DNA of 64,000 nucleotides from Macrothele yani (Eukaryota; Arthropoda; Arachnida; Araneae; Macrothelidae), in contig CM077005.1 of the NCBI GenBank assembly GCA_039090855.1, forward strand, positions 73,032,607 to 73,096,606. Reading direction: 5' to 3'. The position numbers and the translations under genes were made by a program. Shown here piece by piece: positions 56,407 to 64,000 of this stretch; positions within the stretch are counted from its first letter, which is position 1, and each line of letters starts with the position of its first letter. Below the pieces are notes generated by a model. That model did not search any database and was not told where the DNA came from. It saw nothing but the letters and a program-made list of their open reading frames with translations.

Positions 56407-56569
56407 TGTGACGTACCTGCCAGCAGGACGCACACGACATAAAGGCACATAGCAATCAGAATAAACGTATGCGTAGCTCAGTTGGTAGAGCGACTTGTTC
56501 CGGAATAAGCGGACTGGGGTTCGAATCCCTGCGTAGGCCAAAAATGACGGAGAAATTTACTTCGTTATA
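56407..56569 (+). repeat. 3' LTR of TRIM-like copy B
   Basis: A 163-bp LTR nearly identical to the 5' copy. The tRNA-like unit is at about 56467-56540, with both box motifs intact. It ends TTATA before the target repeat ACCA. Confidence 0.9.
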
Positions 56570-56573
56570 ACCA

Positions 56574-57552
56574 TTAGAGGAATCAGCTCCAAATGTCTTT
56601 ATGTGTTTCGAAATATGTACTCGACTGATTCTGAGACACTCCGCTGTAACAATTACATTGCTGATAAGAATGATGATTTCTTGGTTTGTGATTGATCCTG
56701 GTATCAAATCGTCAAGTTCCGGATGTTTATGAACTAAAAATTCCTAAAAATACTCTTAAACGAATTAAAAATGTCCTTAAAAATCGAAATAATGCACTTA
56801 CAATTTTGAGGGAAAATCTCCCCAAAACAGTTTGTATTATAATTTTGAAAATTACCTACAACCATAGACAATTCATAGACTAGAATTTTGTCTTTTCTTT
56901 ATAAAATGCACTATAAAATATCAGAAGAAAAAAAATGCAAATAAGTACCTACCAGGTAGTACATAAATGGTTTGGAATGCCAGCAACTGTACAAGATAAG
57001 AAGCTCTGAATTTGAATTCTTTTATTCACTACATTCCCCCACAGTCCCTTTCAGAAGTGGACAATGGGGATTCTCTTTCCCCAAAACTGGATAACACTAA
57101 ACAGTGTCTCGACAGAGTTGCCAGAATGAGCTACTTTGGAAAGTTTTTTGCTTTGGTCGTCTGGTAATCCTGGTTTTGAGTGTTGGAATTTGAAGGCATA
57201 ATCCTCATGAACATTTAATAATTAAAAAAATGACTTAAAACAAAAAAATGATCTGAAAATATAAAAAATGCCCACAAACCTCCAAAAATGTCCTAAAAGA
57301 GAATAAAAGGGCCCAAAAGTGCAAGAATTGCAAATGTTATCGAAGTCCGGGCCCTGCTAATCGGTATGATTATTGAACATTCATATATGGGCCTTCACGT
57401 TGAACACAGATATATCTCAATACAACAGAACGGATTTCCATGCTTTTCCATGGTGAAATAACGGAAAACCATTGTCTGTAAGCAGCATGTCATGCTAAAA
57501 AATTCGCACGCCAGTTTCTAAAAGAGACCACTAAACGTGGTCTCTCAGTTAT
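56574..57552. other. No gene; possible hAT end
   Basis: AT-rich, no ORF recognised. TTATCGAAGTCCGGGCCCTG ends at about 57356; its reverse complement starts CAGGGCCCGG, a hAT-type terminus, but I could not find a partner end, so this is only a hint of a decayed hAT element. Confidence 0.35.
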
Positions 57553-57553
57553 A

Positions 57554-59095
57554 CACTGCCGGACAGTTGCTAAGGACGGATGACAATAGCAACGATAGCA
57601 ACCATAAAATGGAAGGCAGGGAAATGTGGAAATTAGCATAAGTGCGGGATACAGTAAGACGTGTTGTGCGTATGCAAATTTTGGATTGCCGATCTTTTTC
57701 GTGACGTCATAGCGCTGATAAGAGATATAAAGGATTTGACGCGTATTGACCGTTGTTGTTCAAACGCAAAGTTCAAAGGGAAAGAATCAATGACGAACTT
57801 GCAATTTTCAGTATGTCTTCCCAACATCACCTAGTTGGTTTTACGCGTGGCCGTATTATTGGCAAGATTGAAGAAGGGTGAAAAATAACAGATGTTGCCA
57901 GGGAGTTCAACGTCAGCCACAGTGTTGTTTCAAGGCTTTGGAAATCATTTCAAACAAATGGATAGTGTAGCAAACGTCATGGGGGAGGTCGTGTTCGCAG
58001 TACGACACCTGCAGAAGATCGGTACATAGTGCTATCAACAAAAAGACACCGGCGCAGCACAGCTAGTGAGGTAGCAAATCAGTTTATGGCTGCCACTGGC
58101 AAGCGGATCTCCCGAAAAACTGCCGCCAGACATTTGCATGAAGGAGGACTATACGCTCGCCGTCCTGTTGTGTGCATCCCATTGTCCAGACGTCACCGTA
58201 CCGCCCGTTTGCAATGGTGCCATCAACATCGCAATTGGACTGATAACGACTGGTCTGCTGTCCTCTTCTCAGATGAGAGTAGATACAGTCTATCGTCTGA
58301 TTGTCGACGACAACTGATCTGGCGTGATAGTGGTAGTGCATATGGTCCAGCAAACATACAGGAATAGGACCGATATCCAACATGTAGTGTCATGGTATGG
58401 GCTGGCATCATGATCAATGGCCGTACGTCCCTCTATGTGCTTCCAACTGGGACTATGACTGGCCAACGATACATTAATGATGTTCTGCTACCTCATGTTC
58501 GCATGTTCCGTGGTGCTGTCCGTGAGAGATTCATTTTCATGGACGACAACGCAACATGTCATCGAACAGTCGCTGTCCAGGAGTGTCTTGAGAGCGAGGA
58601 TATTCAACGCCTCGTATGGCCAGCACGTTCTCCAGATCTGAATCTCATTGAAAATGTGTGGGATGCTTTGGGGAGGAGTCTTGCTGGCCGCCAATGCCCT
58701 CCAATAAACAAGGACACCCTCATTCGTGCACTGACAGAGGAATGGGATAAATTACCCCAACAGCTGCTTGATAATGTTGTGCAAAGCATGACACGACGTG
58801 TGGAATCTTGCATCGCCCTCCATGGTGGCCATATCCCGTATTGACATCTTACGCCGGAACGCCTGCGGACGGTAATTGCATTTTTTTCACGTTTACGTAT
58901 TCTGCACAAAATGGCCTGTTTGTCCCTTGAACACGTTCCAAAGCCTTCTGGATTTCAGAGCGCACAATAAATTGTCTTTCTTGTAATGTCCTGGCATTCT
59001 GACATTATTTTAATTCACTTGGCATCCAACCACACTTACTTTTTTATGCGCTATGTAGCCGTTTATGATCCGTCCTTAGCAATTGTCTAGCAGTG
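57554..59095 (+). mobile_element. Tc1-like transposon, best preserved in the window
   Basis: Left end CACTGCCGGACAGTTGCTAA and right end (minus strand) CACTGCTAGACAATTGCTAA, continuing GGACGGAT; TA on both sides (57552-57553, 59096-59097). 1542 bp. Protein motifs place it near the family at 13.9 and 19.6 kb, but the ends differ. Confidence 0.95.
57813..58844 (+). pseudogene. Tc1-like transposase, one frame with three stops
   Basis: A single frame of 344 codons (343 residues plus stop) from ATG at 57813 to TGA at 58842-58844, without any frameshift. It is interrupted by TGA 57879-57881, TAG 57963-57965 and TAG 58365-58367, each one C-to-T step from a sense codon. Domains: paired-type helix-turn-helix (GFTRGRIIGKIEE, VAREFNVSHSVVSRLWKSF), a second DNA-binding part (KRISRKTAARHLHEGGLYAR), LFSDESRYSL (first Asp), FIFMDDNATCHRT (second Asp) and SPDLNLIENVWDALG (Glu). 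The C-terminus is HGGHIPY. The catalytic triad is complete. Confidence 0.95.
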
Positions 59096-59284
59096 TATTT
59101 AGTGGAAAACTCTTGTTAGTCTAATGACTAAGCCTCAACATAGTAACGTCCTGACGACGCCTGAATGTTCGCACTAGTTTAGTGCTACAGGTATTAATCA
59201 ATGCGTCTATACTCTATAATAAATTAGAAATTAGGGACTTCTGAGATTACTTTTTAAATATTATCATCTGCTTTGCTATGAATT

Positions 59285-59490
59285 GGGGTTAAACGACTAT
59301 ACCATAAGCAACTCAGAGAGCTATAAGCAGTCGCCCTTTCCTAGTTTGGATCACTGTTTTCAATGTGGGACAGAGACAGGGCTATCTGACAAACCCACAA
59401 CCAATGCCTTATCTGAGACTCTAACTTGGCCATATGCAGCTAAAATGTTCAGGCGTTAGTGCCTCCGATTACTCGGATACCACGGCAGCT
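59285..59490 (-). mobile_element. Degenerate tRNA-derived SINE, family A
   Basis: The body part on the minus strand, GGGCGACTGCTTATAGCTCT, and the following ATGGTATAGTCGTTTAA match the family. The head near 59440-59490 is strongly eroded. Confidence 0.6.
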
Positions 59491-59494
59491 TTAG

Positions 59495-59860
59495 CTTCTG
59501 ATCTTTTTTTCGAAAGAATCCAGTCTTTTTTAATAAAGTCTTCTGTTGGATGACACACTATGCCATTCAAGGTTGCAAACTAATTGTTTGTAAATAACTG
59601 ACGTTCGGTAAAGCAGCCCGGTCGCCAGTCCCTGGGTTCCTCGTAGCGACACTGGGATACACATAGAGCAGTTACTTGGTTACCTTGCAGATGGTATCCG
59701 CACGTTTGGATGCATCAGTTGTCAGACCTTCCGTCCTTAATTATTCAACAGATGTCTGACTAATTTTCATCAAGGTGCGATAGTTCTGGGAAAATCTGGT
59801 AGAATACAGTTCTTTAGTAGAGTGAAAGGTAACTGATCCTATTCTAGTTACGTTTGAAGA
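59495..59860. other. No gene seen
   Basis: Unique-looking non-coding sequence leading into the 48-bp array. Confidence 0.5.
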
Positions 59861-61347
59861 GTGCCGTATATTTGAATTGCAGTAAATATTTCCTAAATTT
59901 CTCTGTAGGGGCCGTCCATTTGAATCGCAGTAAACATTTTCTAAATTTCTCTGTAGGGGCCGTCCATTTGAATAGCAGTAAACATTTTCTAAATTTCTCT
60001 GTAGGGGCCGTCCATTTGAATAGCAGTAAACATTTTCTAAATTTCTCTGTGGGGGCCGTCCATTTGAACAGCAGTAAACATTTTCTAAATTTCTCTGTAG
60101 GGGCCGTCCATTTGAATCGCAGTAAACATTTTCTAATTTTCTCTGTAGGGGCCGTCCATTTGAATCGCAGTAAACATTTTCTAAATTTCTCTGTAGGGGC
60201 CGTCCATTTGAATCGCAGTAAACATTTTTTAAATTTCTCTGTAGGGGCCGTCCATTTGAATCGCAGTAAACATTTTCTAAATTTCTCTGTAGGGGCCGTC
60301 CATTTGAATCGCAGTAAACATTTTCTAAATTTCTCTGTAGGGGCCGTCCATTTGAATCGCAGTAAACATTTTCTAAATTTCTCTGTAGGGGCCGTCCATT
60401 TGAATAGCAGTAAACATTTTTTAAATTTCTCTGTAGGGGCCGTCCATTTGAATAGCAGTAAACATTTTCTAAATTTCTCTGTAGGGGCCGTCCATTTGAA
60501 TCGCAGTAAACATTTTCTAATTTTCTCTGTAGGGGCCGTCCATTTGAATCGCAGTAAACATTTTCTAAATTTCTCTGTAGGAGCCGTCCATTTGAATCGC
60601 AGTAAACATTTTCTAAATTTCCTCTTTAGGGGCCGTCCATTTGAATCGCAGTAAACATTTTCTAAATTTCTCTGTAGGGGCCGTCCATTTGAATCGCAGT
60701 AAACATTTTCTAATTTTCTCTGTAGGGGCCGTCCATTTGAATCGCAGTAAACATTTTCTAAATTTCTCTGTAGGGCCGTCCATTTGAATCGCAGTAAACA
60801 TTTTTTAAATTTCTCTGTAGGGGCCGTCCATTTGAATCGCAGTAAACATTTTCTAATTTTCTCTCTAGGGGCCGTCCATTTGAATCGCAGTAAACATTTT
60901 CTAAATTTCTCTATAGGGGCCGTCCATTTGAATAGCAGTAAACATTTTTTAAATTTCTCTGTAGGGGCCGTCCATTTGAATAGCAGTAAACATTTTCTAA
61001 TTTTCTCTGTAGGGGCCGTCTATTTGAATCGCAGTAAACATTTTCTAAATTTCTCTGTAGGGGCCGTCCATTTGAATAGCAGTAAACATTTTTTAAATTT
61101 CTCTGTAGGGGCCGTCCATTTGAATAGCAGTAAACATTTTCTAATTTTCTCTGTAGGGGCCGTCCATTTGAATCGCAGTAAACATTTTCTAATTTTCTCT
61201 GTAGGGGCCGTCCATTTGAATCGCAGTAAACATTTTCTAAATTTCTCTGTAGGAGCCGTCCATTTGAATCGCAGTAAACATTTTTTAAATTTCTCTGTAG
61301 GGGCCGTCCATTTGAATCGCAGTAAACATTTTCTAAATTTCTCTGCA
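59861..61347. repeat. 48-bp tandem array, about 31 units
   Basis: The unit begins GGGGCCGTCCATTTGAATCG and ends TCTCTGTA; the first clean unit starts at 59908 and the unit phase reaches 61348 exactly 30 x 48 bp later. Variants alternate between GAATCG/GAATAG and TTCTAA/TTTTAA, so higher-order exchange is likely. Because 48 is a multiple of 3, open frames of up to 266 codons exist on both strands; they are by-products of the repeat and not taken as genes. Confidence 0.97.
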
Positions 61348-61918
61348 GAGGCCGTCCATAAAGTACGTCCAAGATTACACGGGGAGGAAGGAGGTTTAGT
61401 AATTTGGACGTCCAGCGGCAAAAATATAGTGGATGATATTTCTTTGTTGTGTTTTCTCTTTTTTTCAATAGATAAAAAAGGTATGAAATATTTCAGATTT
61501 CTGATGATATTTAGCTAAATCAGAATATTAATATCAAGTTCTCGTATTTGTACTACCAAATCTATCGTGTTTTGTAGATAATATAATCGGGAGTGGGGTG
61601 ACCTTGAATGCGTGCCCTTAATTGTAGATCTACATTTCAGAATAATATAGTTCGTGTAGCATTTGGGAATAAATTAATGCCTAAATAATAAATATTTTCT
61701 GAAGCAAACGTGTAAATATATGAGAAATTCCTTGAAACAATTACACGTTTTCTTTCTGTTTCTCAACGGACTTCTAAACGCAGTCGTCAAAAATAAAAGG
61801 GGTTGCGGGAATTTGGACGAACTTTTTACGGGGTGTCAACAATCGGACAAAATGTGACATGTGGTAGGGAGAGTCTAAAAATAGTAAAAATCGCGGACGT
61901 ACTTTATGGACGGCCCCT
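61347..61918 (+). mobile_element. 572-bp non-autonomous inverted-repeat element
   Basis: 24-bp terminal inverted repeats (61347-61370 AGAGGCCGTCCATAAAGTAC..., 61895-61918 its complement) with one mismatch. Two incomplete copies lie at 12812-13015 and 18625-19299, which establishes mobility. No ORF similar to a transposase. The superfamily is not clear from the ends, and a target duplication cannot be read because the left flank is the 48-bp array. Confidence 0.85.
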
Positions 61919-61919
61919 T

Positions 61920-62640
61920 ATCAGCTACTATGCCTAGTATATTTTTTATATCGGAAATAAAAATGCTGCACAGTTCTCGTCTGAAATTATAGACGTATAT
62001 TAGAATTTACACCCGTCTTCAAAGCATAAAAATATTTCTGTGACGGTTATACTTTGGGAAAATAATTTTTTTCATGATTTGTATGAACTGTTTCAGAATC
62101 TACACACAATGTTGTCACGCAGTACTTTGTAGAAAGGTCAGCAAGAACTGCGTCCACTATTCATGCAGTTACGCGCGCGCGCACACATGTCTGTAGCGGT
62201 TTATAGATTATAGCTACGTACAAAACTTTCAGTCATCTCTGCGTACGTGCGTATCCATACTTTGGGTGTTTGCATGCAGACTCCGACGAATTGCCTGCCG
62301 ATGACAGAACTTTTCGTCGAACATTAGTGATTGACACCTTGCGATATGTGCGTGGATGAGTTCTTCGTGCGGCTACGATAATGTCTGAACGGTTACCAGC
62401 CCTATTTTATTTCATTTCATTTCCTTTTCGTTATGGGGTTACATTGGACTATGTTAAATTTCAAAATTAATTTTATGACATATAATATTAAAAAAAAACG
62501 TATATAATATGTATACTTATGCACAGGGTAAACACAGAGCAGGAAATTGAGTAAAAGGCTATAATTATATAGCTTGAGTGAATCCCATTTTCCCTAAAGT
62601 ACGTAGTCAAGCCAAACGTCCGGCACATATAAAATTTAGT
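61920..62640. other. No gene seen
   Basis: Non-coding, with a short (CG)n/(CA)n run at 62173-62188. Confidence 0.5.
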
Positions 62641-62908
62641 CACATATGGTCTGATTAATAAATTTTACTATTAAATTTTATATTTTAGTTTGTTAGAAAA
62701 TAATTTTTAGTTGCTTGCGAAAATAATTATAATTATTAATATGTGCTAGTTGACAAGGTAGGTTATTCAATAATATCAATCCCTGGTAATCATTAAACCT
62801 TTGTTGCGTTAAAGTGTTAGGCATTGGTAACAAAAAAGCATTTCTGTCTCTTGTTTGATAGTCGTGACCCACAGTGTTCGGCTGAATTAAATCGGCAAAA
62901 GGGTTCAA
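62640..62908 (-). pseudogene. Non-LTR retrotransposon C-terminal fragment
   Basis: Minus strand: GHDYQTRDRNAFLLPMPNT, then QGLILLNNLPCQLAHIN and FRKQLKIIF, the usual C-terminus of Jockey/CR1-type reverse transcriptase ORFs (HDYNTR..., YN.LP..L...FK..LK). 5'-truncated; only the last ~70 codons are seen. Confidence 0.65.
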
Positions 62909-62964
62909 ATCTTTTGAGACGGAACAATAACATCGTAATCAACCGCAATCTGTGTTTTGCGATG

Positions 62965-63160
62965 AAAGGAGGTTTCAGCGAGAAACGTGAGCACCAAATG
63001 CTATAAGCAATTGGACCGTCCCTAATTCAACGTCACTGATTCCAGAAAAGGGAGAGATCCAATGCCTTAGGGCAAAAACATTACCCATGAATCATTCGGA
63101 ATTCGAACCGGGACCCCGTTCTGATGATTATCCAGAAACCCGGCTCTGAGAGCGCAGAGG
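62965..63160 (-). mobile_element. tRNA-derived SINE, family A, degenerate
   Basis: Minus strand: B box GGTTCGAATTCC near 63103-63115, body with GGGACGGTCCAATTGCTTAT and a CTCACGTTTCTCGCTGAAAC end. The head is eroded. Confidence 0.65.
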
Positions 63161-63545
63161 CATCGTATAGTCTTTCACAAAGAAATGTTGAACTCATACT
63201 AATATGATATAGCCGATAGACGTGTTTCTCATACGGAATTAAAGACAAACCTCAGGACAGCTTGGAATAGGAAGCAACCTATTCAGAAATTAAAACCTTT
63301 CATACACACATCGGAACGTTTGTCTTACCTAGTTCCTTGCTTGATGAGGACAAACTGAAGATGGAAATTTGTGAAATGTAATCATCTCTCAGGGTAATGC
63401 TAAACAGAAGAATGACTTGCTCTTTGGCATCATAACCAGAAATACAGTATATGCCAGATAATTTGTTTCAACTCAGAAAGTAGAAACCAAAGTCCAGTTT
63501 ACACTGAAGTGCCATTGAACTAGAGATACATTTGTTGTAACACGC
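63161..63545. other. No gene seen
   Basis: Non-coding spacer. Confidence 0.5.
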
Positions 63546-63684
63546 TGGGCCACCTCTTGTCCTAATGACACCTACCACAAGAAAAGCCATGGACTCCAGG
63601 AGCTAACGAAAGTGTTCTGTGTGTATCGCCATCTATGCCTCCTCCAAAGCTCTCCATAATTCTCTCATGGCAGTAACCGATGGG

Positions 63685-63935
63685 ATACCGTCGAACAGTC
63701 TGTTCGACGGTGTCCCAAAAACCTTCGATGCGGTATAAATCCAGGCTCACAGCCTGTTTGACTGTGTCCCAAAGACTTTCGATGCGAAACACAAAGACTT
63801 TCGATGGTGTCCCAAAGACTTTCGATGCGGTTTAATACCGTCAAACAGCCTGTTCGACGGTGTCCCAAAGACTTTCGATGCAAAAGACAAAGACTTTCGT
63901 GTCCCAAATACTTTTGATGCGGTTTAAATCCGGGC
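63685..63935. repeat. Irregular tandem repeat based on GTGTCCCAAAGACTTTCGAT
   Basis: Five to seven copies of the core GTGTCCCAAAGACTTTCGAT occur in larger units that also carry GGTTTAAATCCGGGCT and CTGTTCGACG. At the left edge ACCGTCGAACAG and CTGTTCGACGGT (63687-63711) form a perfect 12-bp palindrome with a 1-nt centre. Confidence 0.85.
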
Positions 63936-64000
63936 TTCTAGTTGACCACTATTTTTAGTTAATACACTATCCCAGTGGCAATGGTGTATTTAAAACCATG

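Larger units (their letters stand above)
55984..56569 (+). mobile_element. TRIM-like short LTR element with tRNA-like LTRs (copy B)
   Basis: 586 bp between 4-bp target repeats ACCA (55980-55983 and 56570-56573). The LTRs (55984-56145 and 56407-56569) differ at about three positions, so the insertion is fairly young. One base after the 5' LTR comes TGGCGCCCGAAC (56147-56158), identical over 12 nt to the primer-binding site used with tRNA-Lys by lentiviruses. AGAGGGGGAGA (56396-56406) abuts the 3' LTR as a purine tract. There is no ORF. Compared with copy A at 12.2 kb the interior is similar throughout, so the element moved as a unit. Confidence 0.92.

Noticed and set aside
59854..60654. A 266-codon ORF of repeated 16-residue units (and similar ORFs to 61518 and on the minus strand)
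   Set aside because: The 48-bp period is a multiple of three, so any stop-free unit gives long frames; they are open on both strands and include part of a transposon terminus. No start context or composition of a real protein.
59861..61347. A CRISPR-like array
   Set aside because: Units are contiguous with no unique spacers, and the genome is eukaryotic. It is a simple satellite.

Overview
The window is eukaryotic, AT-rich and almost entirely built from decayed transposable elements. The mixture is characteristic of a large arthropod genome: many Tc1-like and mariner elements, tRNA-derived SINEs, two Penelope-like elements, an RTE-type LINE and hAT remnants. I cannot name the species from the sequence. 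No complete host gene is visible; three short stretches with convincing splice-site or signal-peptide context are listed as possible exons only.

Layout. 0-5.6 kb: a tRNA-SINE cluster, then a 1.4 kb mariner with intact inverted ends. 5.9-13 kb: a mariner remnant, a short LTR element with tRNA-like LTRs (6.8-7.35 kb), a Tc1 remnant, and a second mariner split first by a composite SINE insertion (8-bp target duplication) and again by a second short LTR element (12.2-12.8 kb). 13.4-16.8 kb: a Penelope-like retroelement (reverse transcriptase plus GIY-YIG) cut at a TA by a Tc1-like element. 17-21 kb: a Tc1 whose reading frame runs out through its own terminus, a terminal-inverted-repeat element carrying a nested SINE, and an inverted second copy of the 13.9 kb Tc1 family. 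22-32 kb: six Tc1 or mariner remnants, a 147-bp satellite, a possible solo tRNA-bearing LTR, a SINE with clean target duplications, a simple-repeat expansion inside a Tc1 and a 280-bp foldback. 33-43 kb: candidate exons, a second Penelope fragment, a hAT MITE nested in a SINE, a Tc1 and a 1.3 kb mariner. 44-54.7 kb: a 74-bp tandem array, SINEs, a mariner, a hAT remnant, a full-length but decayed 3.2 kb RTE LINE with an 11-bp target duplication, and a Tc1. 56-64 kb: another short tRNA-LTR element, the best preserved Tc1, a 30-copy 48-bp array in phase with the end of a 572-bp inverted-repeat element, and LINE/SINE fragments.

The most notable system is a set of very short LTR retrotransposons (TRIM-like, about 0.54-0.59 kb). 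Their ~163-bp LTRs begin TGTGACG and enclose a tRNA-like unit about 60 bp in. They are followed by a primer-binding site starting TGGCGCC, and in two copies a purine tract precedes the 3' LTR. Two copies have exact 4-bp target duplications. None encodes protein, so they would depend on an unrelated LTR retrotransposon for reverse transcription and integration, while the LTR itself carries RNA polymerase III-type promoter boxes.

Almost every transposase here carries frameshifts, stop codons or lost catalytic residues, so the region is best read as a layered record of insertions. The nested junctions give relative ages.
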